This document shows, piece after piece, positions 6,311-15,641 of a stretch of DNA of 21,491 nt. Below the pieces are notes generated by a model. It worked only from the letters and a program-made list of their open reading frames with translations. It had not been told where the DNA came from and did not search any database. A program made the position numbers and the translations under genes. The stretch's first letter is position 1; every line of letters begins with the position of its first letter. The stretch is taken from positions 1 through 21,491 of the forward strand of contig CAJKDC010000046.1 of the NCBI GenBank assembly GCA_905198575.1, read 5' to 3'. The stretch is from an uncultured Bacteroides sp. GTDB lineage: Bacteria; Bacteroidota; Bacteroidia; Bacteroidales; Bacteroidaceae.

Positions 6311-7519
6311 ATGGAAGAAAAGAAAAAAGTAGTTGTTGCATTCAGCGGTGGGCTGGATACATCATTCACAGTTATGTATCTTGCAAAAGAAAAAGGATAC
6401 GATGTATATGCTGCCTGTGCAAATACAGGAGGTTTTAGCCCTGAGCAACTAAAACAGAACGAAGAGAATGCATACAAACTTGGAGCTGTTAAATATGTTA
6501 CTTTAGATGTAACTCAGGAATATTACGAAAAGAGTTTAAAGTACATGGTTTTCGGTAACGTTTTGCGTAACGGAACTTATCCTATCTCTGTCAGCTCAGA
6601 ACGTATCTTCCAGGCTTTGGCAATCGCACGTTATGCCAATGAAATCGGTGCACACGCTATCGCTCATGGTTCAACAGGAGCCGGCAACGACCAGGTACGT
6701 TTCGACATGACTTTTCTGGTTATGGCACCGGGTGTAGAAATTATCACACTGACTCGTGACATGGCATTAAGTCGTGAACAAGAAATCAACTATCTGAAAG
6801 AACACGGCTTCGTTGCTGATTTTACAAAACTGAAATACTCTTACAACGTAGGTATTTGGGGTACTTCAATTTGCGGTGGTGAAATTCTGGATTCAGCACA
6901 AGGACTCCCTGAAAGCGCATACCTGAAACAGGTTACTAAAGAAGGTAGCGAAACCTTAAAGCTGGAATTCAAGAAAGGTGAACTGTATGCAGTAAACGGT
7001 GAAGTATTCGACGATAAAATTAAAGCTATCCAGAAAGTTGAAGAAATCGGAGCAGCTTATGGTATCGGTCGTGACATGCACGTAGGTGATACTATCATCG
7101 GTATCAAAGGCCGTGTAGGTTTCGAAGCTGCAGCTCCAATGCTGATTATCGGTGCACACAAATTCCTGGAAAAATACACACTGAGCAAATGGCAGCAGTA
7201 CTGGAAAGACCAGGTAGCCAACTGGTATGGCATGTTCCTGCACGAAAGCCAGTATCTGGAACCTGTAATGCGCGATATCGAAGCTATGTTGCAGGAATCT
7301 CAACGTAACGTAAACGGTACAGCTATTCTGGAACTTCGTCCTTACTGCTTCTCTACTGTTGGAGTTGAATCTAAAGACGACTTAGTAAAGAATAAATTTG
7401 GCGAATATGGTGAAATGCAAAAAGGATGGACAGCAGAAGATGCAAAAGGTTTCATCAAAGTATTGTCTACCCCGCTTCGTGCATATTACGCAAACCATAA
7501 AGACGAAGAAAACATATGA
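6311..7519 (+). CDS. argG: Argininosuccinate synthase
   Basis: This gene encodes the penultimate enzyme of arginine synthesis. It joins citrulline and aspartate with ATP cleavage to AMP. The N-terminal PP-loop AFSGGLDTS (10-18) binds ATP. The conserved AHGSTGAGNDQVRF segment (about 117-130) and the GIWGTSICGG-type loop near residues 182-191 contact substrates. 402 residues is the usual length. Its stop overlaps the argC start as ATGA (7516-7519), so translation of the two is coupled. The preceding gap to the GNAT gene is 23 bases with no terminator. Confidence 0.96.
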   Translation: MEEKKKVVVAFSGGLDTSFTVMYLAKEKGYDVYAACANTGGFSPEQLKQNEENAYKLGAVKYVTLDVTQEYYEKSLKYMVFGNVLRNGTYPISVSSERIFQALAIARYANEIGAHAIAHGSTGAGNDQVRFDMTFLVMAPGVEIITLTRDMALSREQEINYLKEHGFVADFTKLKYSYNVGIWGTSICGGEILDSAQGLPESAYLKQVTKEGSETLKLEFKKGELYAVNGEVFDDKIKAIQKVEEIGAAYGIGRDMHVGDTIIGIKGRVGFEAAAPMLIIGAHKFLEKYTLSKWQQYWKDQVANWYGMFLHESQYLEPVMRDIEAMLQESQRNVNGTAILELRPYCFSTVGVESKDDLVKNKFGEYGEMQKGWTAEDAKGFIKVLSTPLRAYYANHKDEENI

Positions 7520-8484
7520 TTAAAGCCGGTATTATTGGAGGCGCAGGATATACAGCAGGCGAATTGATTCGCCTGCTCATCAATCACCCTGACGTAGAAA
7601 TTAAATTTGTAAACAGCTCCAGCAATGCTGGAAACAAAATCACCGACGTACACGAAGGACTTTACGGCGAAACAGACCTTGTTTTTACAGATGAACTTCC
7701 TTTCGACACCATCGATGTCTTGTTCTTCTGTACAGCCCATGGCGATACAAAAAAATTCATGGAAAGCCATAACATTCCCGAAGATTTGAAAATCATCGAC
7801 CTTTCCATGGATTACCGCATAAAGAGTGAAGACCACGACTTTATTTATGGACTTCCAGAACTAAACAGAAGAGCCATCTGCCAAAGCAAGCATGTAGCCA
7901 ACCCAGGCTGTTTTGCAACCTGTATCCAGCTGGGCCTGTTACCTTTGGCTAAGCACCTGATGCTTAGCGGTGACATCACCGTCAACGCCATTACAGGCAG
8001 TACCGGTGCCGGTGTAAAGCCAAGCTCAACCAGCCACTTCAGCTGGCGAAATAACAACATGAGTATTTACAAACCTTTTACTCACCAGCATATTCCGGAA
8101 ATCAAACAGTCGTTGAAGCAACTACAGACCAGTTTTGATGCCGAAATAGATTTCTTGCCTTACCGAGGTGACTTTGCCAGAGGCATATTTGCAACCATTG
8201 TCGTAAAGACCAAAGTTGAGATTGATGAAATCATCAAAATGTACAACGAATATTATGCCGAAGACTCATTCGTTCATATCGTTGACAAGAATCTTGACTT
8301 AAAGCAAGTAGTAAATACAAACAAATGCTTGATTCACCTGGAAAAACATGGAGACAAGCTACTTATTATTTCATGTATCGACAACCTGCTGAAAGGAGCC
8401 AGCGGACAAGCTGTCCATAACATGAACTTAATGTTTAACCTGGAAGAAACCACAGGTTTAATGTTGAAACCTAGTGCTTTCTGA
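7516..8484 (+). CDS. argC: N-acyl-gamma-glutamyl-phosphate reductase
   Basis: This enzyme reduces N-acyl-glutamyl phosphate to the semialdehyde with NADPH. In Bacteroides the acyl group is probably succinyl rather than acetyl. The N-terminal Rossmann motif is GGAGYTAGELIRLL (8-21). The catalytic cysteine is Cys132 in HVANPGCFAT, and TGSTGAG with the following SSTSHFSWR stretch is the substrate loop. At 322 residues it is the compact form of the family. It is translationally coupled to argG by ATGA and followed by argD after 15 bases. argB, argJ, argH and the transcarbamylase gene are not in this window. Confidence 0.95.
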   Translation: MIKAGIIGGAGYTAGELIRLLINHPDVEIKFVNSSSNAGNKITDVHEGLYGETDLVFTDELPFDTIDVLFFCTAHGDTKKFMESHNIPEDLKIIDLSMDYRIKSEDHDFIYGLPELNRRAICQSKHVANPGCFATCIQLGLLPLAKHLMLSGDITVNAITGSTGAGVKPSSTSHFSWRNNNMSIYKPFTHQHIPEIKQSLKQLQTSFDAEIDFLPYRGDFARGIFATIVVKTKVEIDEIIKMYNEYYAEDSFVHIVDKNLDLKQVVNTNKCLIHLEKHGDKLLIISCIDNLLKGASGQAVHNMNLMFNLEETTGLMLKPSAF

Positions 8485-8499
8485 TATAAATAACCGACC

Positions 8500-9624
8500 A
8501 TGAATTTATTTGATGTATACCCTCTTTTCGATGTAAACATCGTAAAGGGTAAAGGATGTCATGTATGGGACGATAAAGGCAATGAATACCTGGATTTATA
8601 CGGAGGACATGCTGTTATTTCTATCGGCCACGCTCATCCTCACTATGTAGAAGCCATCAGCAAGCAAGTTGCCACACTTGGATTTTACTCCAACTCGGTA
8701 ATCAATAAACTTCAGCAGGAAGTTGCCGACCGTCTGGGAGTCATGAGTGGCTACGATGATTATCAGTTATTTCTCATCAACTCTGGAGCTGAAGCAAACG
8801 AGAATGCACTGAAACTCGCATCATTTTATAACGGACGTACCCGCGTTATTTCTTTTTCTAAAGCATTTCATGGTAGAACATCTCTTGCAGTAGAAGTTAC
8901 CAATAACCCTAAAATCATTGCTCCTATCAATGATAACGGACATGTAACTTATATTCCGCTGAATGATATCGAAGCAACAAAGGCCGAATTGGAAAAAGGA
9001 GATGTTTGTGCTGTTATCATTGAAGGAATTCAAGGAGTAGGTGGTATCCAGTTGCCTACTACAGAATTCATGAAAGAATTACGCAATGCATGCGACAAAC
9101 ATAATACGGTTCTTATCCTTGACGAAATTCAGTCTGGATACGGAAGAAGTGGAAAATTCTTTGCACATCAATACAATGACATCAAGCCTGACATGATTAC
9201 TGTAGCCAAAGGTATCGGCAACGGTTTCCCTATGGCTGGTGTATTGATTAGCCCAAAATTCGAAGCTGTATACGGCCAATTGGGAACAACTTTCGGCGGA
9301 AACCATTTGGCTTGTGCTGCTGCAATTGCAGTTTTGGATGTTATGAAAGAAGAAAACCTTATCCAAAATGCAGCCCAAGTAGGTGAATTCCTCATTAATG
9401 AACTTAAGAAGTTCAAAGGAATCAAAGAAGTCCGCGGTAGAGGTTTGATGATTGGACTCGAATTTGAAGAGCCTATTAAAGAGCTTCGCAAAAAACTACT
9501 CTTCGAACAAAAGGTCTTCACAGGGGTAAGTGGAACCAATGTAATTCGTCTGCTTCCTCCTCTATGCTTAAAACAGGCAGAAGCCGAAGACTTCCTAACT
9601 AGACTTTCTAATATTTTGAAATAA
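8500..9624 (+). CDS. argD: Acetyl/succinylornithine aminotransferase
   Basis: This class III PLP aminotransferase converts N-acyl-glutamate semialdehyde to N-acyl-ornithine with glutamate as donor. Visible residues are the SGAEANENALKLA cofactor-phosphate loop (95-107), Asp208 in LDEIQSGYGRSG contacting the PLP ring nitrogen, Lys237 in ITVAKGIGNGFPMAG as the Schiff-base lysine, and TTFGGNHLA soon after. 374 residues is normal for ArgD. Given the succinylated pathway of Bacteroides, N-succinylornithine is the likely product. It is the last gene of the operon; a strong terminator begins about 75 bases past its stop. Confidence 0.94.
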   Translation: MNLFDVYPLFDVNIVKGKGCHVWDDKGNEYLDLYGGHAVISIGHAHPHYVEAISKQVATLGFYSNSVINKLQQEVADRLGVMSGYDDYQLFLINSGAEANENALKLASFYNGRTRVISFSKAFHGRTSLAVEVTNNPKIIAPINDNGHVTYIPLNDIEATKAELEKGDVCAVIIEGIQGVGGIQLPTTEFMKELRNACDKHNTVLILDEIQSGYGRSGKFFAHQYNDIKPDMITVAKGIGNGFPMAGVLISPKFEAVYGQLGTTFGGNHLACAAAIAVLDVMKEENLIQNAAQVGEFLINELKKFKGIKEVRGRGLMIGLEFEEPIKELRKKLLFEQKVFTGVSGTNVIRLLPPLCLKQAEAEDFLTRLSNILK

Positions 9625-9700
9625 TCAGCAGCCAGCGGGAACAAGCTTAAAGTAAATTCGAACAATATTAAGATTTACAATCTATAGCTAAATGTTCATT

Positions 9701-9739
9701 AAAAAGGAGTTATATCTCAATGATATAGCTCCTTTTTTT
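9701..9739 (+). terminator. Strong terminator of the arginine operon
   Basis: A 16-bp stem, 9701-9716 with 9722-9737 (one G-T pair), has a five-base loop and ends in a run of seven T. It lies about 75 bases after the argD stop. It is partly symmetrical, with A5 on the left, but is strongest for plus-strand transcripts. Confidence 0.92.
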
Positions 9740-9753
9740 GTTGGTATACCAAC
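9740..9753. repeat. Perfect 14-bp palindrome GTTGGTATACCAAC
   Basis: The 14 bases are exactly self-complementary and start on the base after the terminator T-run. With no spacer it would form a poor hairpin, so a dimeric DNA-binding protein site is the more natural reading. It is over 300 bp upstream of the SusC promoter, so a regulatory link is uncertain. Confidence 0.5.
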
Positions 9754-9927
9754 ATTTCTAGTAAATATTTTTCTCTCTAAACATACTAATCTTATCACAA
9801 TAGCACAAAATCAAGTTAAAATATGTTTATGTCCAACCTGATGGTATTTCATAAAAAAACATCCAACTTACACTGCTAATGCACGCTCATTTTACCCAAG
9901 TAAAAATTCAATACATACTTAATATTC

Positions 9928-9970
9928 AAATATTTACACATTTTTCGAGTGTTCCAAAAATATTTACACA
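9928..9970. promoter_or_regulatory. Two 13-bp direct repeats, 30 bp apart, upstream of the SusC gene
   Basis: AAATATTTACACA occurs identically at 9928-9940 and 9958-9970. The start-to-start distance of 30 bp is close to three helical turns, placing both copies on one face of the DNA, about 100-140 bp upstream of the SusC -7 box. This is the geometry of an activator binding site, but the regulator is unknown. Confidence 0.45.
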
Positions 9971-10070
9971 CAATTAGAAGAAACAACATGTTCGAAATGT
10001 AATATTTTAATAATACGCTTTAAATAATCCAATTTATTCTATAAATATATGTTCTTTGACATAAATAGTC

Positions 10071-10078
10071 TATATTTG
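10071..10078 (+). promoter_or_regulatory. SusC/SusD -7 promoter element (TATATTTG)
   Basis: TATATTTG is a perfect TAnnTTTG, predicting a start near 10085 and an untranslated leader of about 77 bases before the SusC ATG. A TTTG at 10055-10058 is only 12 bases away rather than the usual ~19, so the -33 contact is poor. That fits a promoter needing an activator. Confidence 0.55.
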
Positions 10079-10161
10079 CGACCCGAAATAAATACAGCAA
10101 CGCATTTAGAAATTAAATATTTATCCCTTATAATTAAATTTTTTCAAACTAAAAAACAGTT

Positions 10162-13100
10162 ATGTTCAAACATTCAAAATCAGTAGGTATGTTGTTGACT
10201 ACCTTCGGACTCACAGCTTTTGGAGCTATTTCAGCTTTTGCGACTCCAATAGAAGCTGGCGTTGAAGCAGTTCAGCAGCAAGAAACTTGTACAGGTATTG
10301 TGAAAGACGCAACAGGAGAAACTGTAATTGGAGCATCAGTTATCGTAAAAGGAACGACTAACGGAACTATTACAGGTATTGATGGCGACTTTACACTATC
10401 CAACGTCAAAAAAGGCGATATTATTCAAATTTCATTTGTTGGATATCAGACTGTAGAAATTCCATTCAAAGGACAACCTATCAACGTTACTTTAAAAGAC
10501 GATACACAGACACTGGAAGAAGTTGTTGTTACCGCTTTGGGACTGAAACGTGAAGAAAAGGCGCTGGGTTATGCCGTAACCGAAGTAAAAGGTGAAGCAC
10601 TCAAGGCTGCCAATACGATTTCACCGGTTGCAGCCCTGCAGGGTAAAGTTGCCGGAGTTGAAATTTCAGGTTCGGACGGTGGTCTTTTCGGTGGTACAAA
10701 AATACAGATTCGTGGTGCCTCTACACTCGGAAGCAACAACCAGCCGATTTACGTTGTGGATGGTGTAATCCTTGACAACGGCGTATCCGGTAACACAACA
10801 GCAGACTGGGGACAAAGTGGAGGCAATAACGCCAACGACTACGGTAACGAGCTGAAGAACCTTAACCCGGATGACTTTGAAACTGTATCTGTACTGAAAG
10901 GTGCGGCAGCTACTGCCTTGTACGGTTCCAGAGGTTTGAACGGTGCAGTGGTCATTACCACAAAATCAGGTAAAGGTGCACAGGGACTCGGAATCAGCGT
11001 ATCTCAGACATTCGGTATAGACCATGCATTCAAGACTGGAGACATCCAGACATTATACGGACCTGGATATCTTCCAGGATGGCAAGACTCTGATAAAAAC
11101 GGAAGCATCTGGGATCCGTTCCAGTTTGCTATCGACCAGAACGGTGACAGAACACTGGTAGGCGCAGCCAATTACGGCTTCGGTCCCCGTTATGACGGTT
11201 CACAAATCCGCAACTACGACGGTAACTGGACAACCTATTCACCGCGCAAGAACAACATGCTGGATTTGTACAAACTGGGATTCAATACCAACACCAACGT
11301 ATCTATCCGTGGAGGTAACGACAAGACTACATTCTATACCTCATTCTCATACAAGAATGCAAAATCAACTACAGAGAACAACACTTTCGAGCGTTACTCT
11401 ATGCTGTTGAAGGCTACTCACAAACTGAACGACTGGGTAGATGTTGCAGCTTCTGTGAGCTTTGCCAACTCTAAGCCTCGCAACGCTCAGCTGAATGCGG
11501 GAGAAATGTTTGTTGACGGAAATGCTAAGGTTTTGACACCTTTGTTCGATGTTAATTATTTCCGTGATAAATACCTCGGCGAGCACGGTGGTATTGCCAG
11601 CACAAGCTATGGCGACCTTTACGGTTCTGTACCATCTACAGCCAAATCATATTTCTTCAAGCTGGATAATTTCGACTATGTCCGCAAAGAAACAGTCGTA
11701 CGTCCTACTTTTGAAGTAAACATCAAGATGACCGACTGGCTGAAATTCAAGGCAGACGCAAACATGAACCGCTACTATACTTCTGTAGAGGACAAGCAGC
11801 TGGGTAGTGGATACGCTAACGAAGGAGGTTATTACGGACTTACTGAAGATGTGAAAGAACAGTTCACCGTAGGAGGTACCTTCACTGCCAGCAAGCAGAT
11901 TAAGGACTTCTCTGTCGGTGGATTCGCCCGCTTCGAATATTACAACACCTCTTCAAGACACTCAAAAGTATCTACAGACGGAGGTATGGTGGTACCGGGC
12001 CAGTGGTTTGTTGGAAACTCGAAGAAAACAAAATTCAGTGAAGCTTATATCAGCGGTTCAAAACGTATCATTTCAGCCATCTTCGCACTGAACATGGGAT
12101 GGAAAAACCAGTTGTACCTGGATATTACAGGACGTAACGACTGGTCGTCATCGCTGGTATATGCCAACCGTACAGGTAACTACTCTTACTTCTATCCTTC
12201 TGTATCAGGTTCATGGCTTATCAACGAGACCTTCCGCGAAAGCATGCCGTCATGGATTAACCTGGCCAAGCTCCGTGCTTCCTGGGCACAGGTAGGTAAC
12301 GATACTGACCCATATACTGTAAACCAGACTTACAGCTTCGGTACCATGGAAATGTACGATGGAAACATCTACACTAATGAATTAGATAAGTTGATGAAGA
12401 TTGCCGACCTGAAACCGGAACGTAAGAATTCCTGGGAAGTGGGTCTTGACCTGCGTACATTCAACAACCGCCTGAATCTGGACGTAACTTACTATAAGGA
12501 AAATACGACAGACCAGATTATGAAAATTGCTGTACCTGCCATTTCGGGTGTAGACCAGCAGCTTGTAAATGCCGGTAACATCCAGAACTCGGGTATAGAA
12601 ATTGCCTTGAACACCACTCCGTTCAAGAACAAGGACTGGCAGTGGGATCTGGATTTCACCTATACACGTAACCGTAGCAAGATTGTAGAACTGCATCCTA
12701 ACGTTGCCAACTACATTGCACTTTCTGGTTATGTAGATGCATACGACTACCATATCGGATCTGTAGCAAAGGTTGGCGAGGCATACGGTATCCTGATGTC
12801 AGACGTAACACAGGCTTACAACGAAAAAGGACAGCCTCTGTTGGAATGGGACGACAGCTGGAGAGGAGCTTACCGTGCACAGAGCAAGACTGCAGAAGTT
12901 GTCGGAAACATGACTCCAGACTTCCTCGGTTCGGTAGCAACAACACTTACATGGAAGGACCTGAGCCTGAACATCGGTCTGGATATGCGCTTCGGTGGTC
13001 TGGTTGCCTCTTACTGTAACCTGTACGGAACAATGGCCGGATGGACTGAGACTTCATTGCCTTACCGTGATCCGGAACACGGCGGTTTGACATGGACCAG

Positions 13101-13578
13101 CCAGTATGCCGACAGCAAGGGTATCGAATATACAGACGGATATATTCCAGACGGTGTATTCAAGGAAGGAACCATTGCAACTCTGGTTGACGGAACGAAG
13201 ATGGACGTAGGCGGCATGTCTTATGCCGAACTGGTAAAAGAAGGCAAGCTTGAGCCTACTCATGCCGGTACATGGTATATGAACAACTATGCCTGGGGTG
13301 CCATGACAGTGGACGATATCTGGGTACACGAACTGAGCTACGTAGCATTGCGTAACATTACCCTGAACTACCGTCTGCCGAGCAGCTTTGCACACAAGCT
13401 GGGTGCAAAAGGCCTCAGCCTGTCATTCTCTGCACGTAACCTGGGTTACCTGTATAACTCGCTGCCAAACAACATCAATCCGGAATCTGTCCGCTCCAAC
13501 TCGGCTTCAGAGTTCCGTATCCGTGGTTTCGAGCCTTATACGGCAAGCTACATTTTCACCGTGAACGCTAATTTCTAA
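10162..13578 (+). CDS. SusC/RagA-family TonB-dependent outer-membrane transporter
   Basis: This is the outer-membrane barrel that imports a ligand captured by its SusD partner, powered by TonB. The signal peptide is about residues 1-27 (cleavage after SAFA). A carboxypeptidase-regulatory-like beta-sandwich runs about 43-112 (GIVKDATGETVIGASV through VTLKD). The TonB box EEVVVTALG is at 119-127. The plug domain runs about 135-270, with GKVAGVEIS, IQIRGAS and PIYVVDGV, followed by a 22-strand barrel ending in aromatic YIFTVNANF. 1138 residues is in the upper normal range. There is no STN domain, so it is not an anti-sigma signalling receptor. The SusD gene follows after 32 bases. The substrate is unknown: no enzyme or regulator gene is adjacent. 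The first ~400 bases are noticeably more AT-rich than the barrel part. Confidence 0.95.
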   Translation: MFKHSKSVGMLLTTFGLTAFGAISAFATPIEAGVEAVQQQETCTGIVKDATGETVIGASVIVKGTTNGTITGIDGDFTLSNVKKGDIIQISFVGYQTVEIPFKGQPINVTLKDDTQTLEEVVVTALGLKREEKALGYAVTEVKGEALKAANTISPVAALQGKVAGVEISGSDGGLFGGTKIQIRGASTLGSNNQPIYVVDGVILDNGVSGNTTADWGQSGGNNANDYGNELKNLNPDDFETVSVLKGAAATALYGSRGLNGAVVITTKSGKGAQGLGISVSQTFGIDHAFKTGDIQTLYGPGYLPGWQDSDKNGSIWDPFQFAIDQNGDRTLVGAANYGFGPRYDGSQIRNYDGNWTTYSPRKNNMLDLYKLGFNTNTNVSIRGGNDKTTFYTSFSYKNAKSTTENNTFERYSMLLKATHKLNDWVDVAASVSFANSKPRNAQLNAGEMFVDGNAKVLTPLFDVNYFRDKYLGEHGGIASTSYGDLYGSVPSTAKSYFFKLDNFDYVRKETVVRPTFEVNIKMTDWLKFKADANMNRYYTSVEDKQLGSGYANEGGYYGLTEDVKEQFTVGGTFTASKQIKDFSVGGFARFEYYNTSSRHSKVSTDGGMVVPGQWFVGNSKKTKFSEAYISGSKRIISAIFALNMGWKNQLYLDITGRNDWSSSLVYANRTGNYSYFYPSVSGSWLINETFRESMPSWINLAKLRASWAQVGNDTDPYTVNQTYSFGTMEMYDGNIYTNELDKLMKIADLKPERKNSWEVGLDLRTFNNRLNLDVTYYKENTTDQIMKIAVPAISGVDQQLVNAGNIQNSGIEIALNTTPFKNKDWQWDLDFTYTRNRSKIVELHPNVANYIALSGYVDAYDYHIGSVAKVGEAYGILMSDVTQAYNEKGQPLLEWDDSWRGAYRAQSKTAEVVGNMTPDFLGSVATTLTWKDLSLNIGLDMRFGGLVASYCNLYGTMAGWTETSLPYRDPEHGGLTWTSQYADSKGIEYTDGYIPDGVFKEGTIATLVDGTKMDVGGMSYAELVKEGKLEPTHAGTWYMNNYAWGAMTVDDIWVHELSYVALRNITLNYRLPSSFAHKLGAKGLSLSFSARNLGYLYNSLPNNINPESVRSNSASEFRIRGFEPYTASYIFTVNANF

Positions 13579-13610
13579 TTTACAAGGACAATTTCAATAA
13601 AAAGATACTT

Positions 13611-15503
13611 ATGATGAAATATAAATATCTGACAGCAGCACTGCTTATGGGAAGCTTATGCTTCAACACTTCCTGTACAGATGAATTTGCAGAACTTAAC
13701 TCGGATCCGTCAACCATCACAACACCAGACATCCGATACCTGTTCACACAATGCGAAGCAAAATTCCAGCCGGGCGACTATGCACAGTGGTTCGGCGGAT
13801 TCAACGACCTTTCAACATGGTCACAGACAACCGTATCATCAAGTGGTAACACCAGCCGTTCCAACCGTCCTACCGAAGAGGCAAACGGCTGCGGATACGA
13901 AGTAAACGAAGTACTCCGCTATGCCAACGAAATCCGTTACCAGATTTCCCAGCTTTCGGATACGGAAAAAGAGAAATACGAGTACATCCAGTACCTGTGC
14001 AACCCGCTGTTGGTATACCTCAGCATTCAGGACTCGGACCTGTTCGGTTCTCGCCAGTATACAGAGGCAGAACAGGCGCGTTACACCAATCCTCCCCTGT
14101 TGTTACCTAAATACGACACACAGGAAGAACTGCTGGAAGTATGGCTGAAAGAATTGCAGCAGACTATCGACTACCTTTCTACTCATCAGGTAAACGACCT
14201 GCTGGGCAGTCAGGACTTCATCTATCGTGGCGACATGAACAAATGGATGAAGCTGGCCAACTCTCTGAAATTGAAGATTGCAGCCCGTCTGGTAAACAAG
14301 AACCGCGAACGTGCATTCCAGATTGTAAAAGAAGTTGCCGAAAGTCCTGCCGGTATGATTCTTACTACGGATGATGACCTGGTATACAACAAGGGTAAAT
14401 TCGACAACAACTGGAATAATAACATCACTGTAGGTGTAGGCAGCCAGCAGCTTATCAACTTCCTTGTTCAGAACCAGGACCCCCGTCTGCTCTACTTCTT
14501 CCAGAAAAACGACTATAATGCCAACGTTGTTCAGGCATATTTCGACCAGAACAGAAGAATGCCTTCGTACGTAGAAGCAAATGTGGTTTCTGAAGTAGTA
14601 AACGGAAAGAAAGTCTTCAAGGAATGGAAAGCGCCGGGTGAGCCTTGGGTACGCTACTACGGTCTTCCGGTAGAAATCGGTGCAGCCCAGAAGTCTGAAT
14701 ACGAACACTACTTCGACCCCAAGACAGAATTGTTCGTACTCTACTCAAAAGAAGGTGCACAGAAATCATACTATCCTTGTTCTTACCGAAACACAGAGAT
14801 GGTTAAAGGCTTGCTGACCTATACTTACCCTGATGCACCGGATGTTACTCCGGAACAGGATAACCAGCAGTACGGATGGTACGGTCTGTACTTCTCTGCA
14901 GCAGAAACCAACCTGATTCTTGCCGAGTTTACTTTGCTCGGAGCTACCTGGAACAACCAGAAATCGGCTCAGGAATACTTCAGTGCAGGTGTAGAAGCTT
15001 CTGTCCGCGGTTACGATTTCGTAGCAGGAAAGAACCACATCCCTTACTACGATGCACCTTACAACAAAGACCCGCATGATGTATCCATCAAACTGCAGGA
15101 AGAATGGGTAAGCGCACTGTTGCAGAAAGATGCATACAAACTGACAGGTGACAAGAAAGCAGACCTTGAAAAGGTATATGTACAACAGTATCTGCACTAC
15201 TTCAATGCACCGATTGACCAGTATGTAAACATGCTGCGTTCGGGTGTTCCACAGCAGAACAGCTCTGTACTTCCCCGTCTTGACTTTGACGCTCAGTTAG
15301 GAGATGCCTATGCGATTCCACGCCGTTTCCCGGTTTCAGAGCCATTGGAATCAGACCAGCTGTACAACATTACCATCGAAGCTTACAAAGTTCAAGGTTA
15401 TACATACAGCGGAACTAACTCTAAGAACCCTGAAGTTCTGGAAAAGGAACGTGTCTGGATGGATACAGAAAACCCATCACTGGGTAAAGGTCCTAAATTC
15501 TGA
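13611..15503 (+). CDS. SusD/RagB-like outer-membrane lipoprotein
   Basis: This is the surface lipoprotein lid of the SusC transporter that captures substrate. A lipoprotein signal peptide ends at Cys22 in the lipobox FNTSC. The mature start, CTDEFAELNSDPSTITTPDIRYLF, resembles the SusD_2-type subfamily (PF12771-like), with a FAELNSDP-type motif and a TPR-rich helical body rather than the classic SusD start. Tryptophan- and tyrosine-rich loops are consistent with ligand contacts. 630 residues is rather long for the family. It begins MM, and either ATG (13611 or 13614) could be used. It is co-transcribed with the SusC gene and followed by a terminator. Ligand class, whether glycan or peptide, cannot be told. 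Confidence 0.9.
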   Translation: MMKYKYLTAALLMGSLCFNTSCTDEFAELNSDPSTITTPDIRYLFTQCEAKFQPGDYAQWFGGFNDLSTWSQTTVSSSGNTSRSNRPTEEANGCGYEVNEVLRYANEIRYQISQLSDTEKEKYEYIQYLCNPLLVYLSIQDSDLFGSRQYTEAEQARYTNPPLLLPKYDTQEELLEVWLKELQQTIDYLSTHQVNDLLGSQDFIYRGDMNKWMKLANSLKLKIAARLVNKNRERAFQIVKEVAESPAGMILTTDDDLVYNKGKFDNNWNNNITVGVGSQQLINFLVQNQDPRLLYFFQKNDYNANVVQAYFDQNRRMPSYVEANVVSEVVNGKKVFKEWKAPGEPWVRYYGLPVEIGAAQKSEYEHYFDPKTELFVLYSKEGAQKSYYPCSYRNTEMVKGLLTYTYPDAPDVTPEQDNQQYGWYGLYFSAAETNLILAEFTLLGATWNNQKSAQEYFSAGVEASVRGYDFVAGKNHIPYYDAPYNKDPHDVSIKLQEEWVSALLQKDAYKLTGDKKADLEKVYVQQYLHYFNAPIDQYVNMLRSGVPQQNSSVLPRLDFDAQLGDAYAIPRRFPVSEPLESDQLYNITIEAYKVQGYTYSGTNSKNPEVLEKERVWMDTENPSLGKGPKF

Positions 15504-15550
15504 TTTATTCTTGATTTAACATAGTAGTACCATAACTATATTACTTGTGG

Positions 15551-15585
15551 AGCAGGGAGAAACTCGTTTTCCTCCCTGCTTTTTT
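15551..15585 (+). terminator. Terminator of the SusC/SusD operon
   Basis: AGCAGGGAG (15551-15559) pairs perfectly with CTCCCTGCT (15572-15580), followed by T6. It lies 47 bases after the SusD-like stop codon. This is a typical rho-independent terminator on the plus strand. Confidence 0.92.
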
Positions 15586-15641
15586 ACTAAATAACCGTCA
15601 CTTTCCTCTTTTTCATTGATAAGATAAACCCGCATCACAAG

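Larger units (their letters stand above)
9625..10161. other. 537-bp AT-rich intergenic region ahead of the SusC gene
   Basis: No gene is seen here. From left to right it holds the argD terminator, a 14-bp perfect palindrome, two copies of a 13-bp direct repeat spaced 30 bp apart, and the SusC promoter. The long, very AT-rich stretch from about 9754 to 10070 looks like regulatory DNA for the SusC/SusD genes. No small RNA or leader peptide could be supported. Confidence 0.6.

Noticed and set aside
9168..9665. 165-residue minus-strand frame antisense to argD
   Set aside because: Antisense shadow with low-complexity Ser/Leu/Pro composition; argD is certain on the other strand.
14103..14708. 201-residue minus-strand frame inside the SusD-like gene
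   Set aside because: A shadow of a strongly supported coding frame; no start signal or domain.
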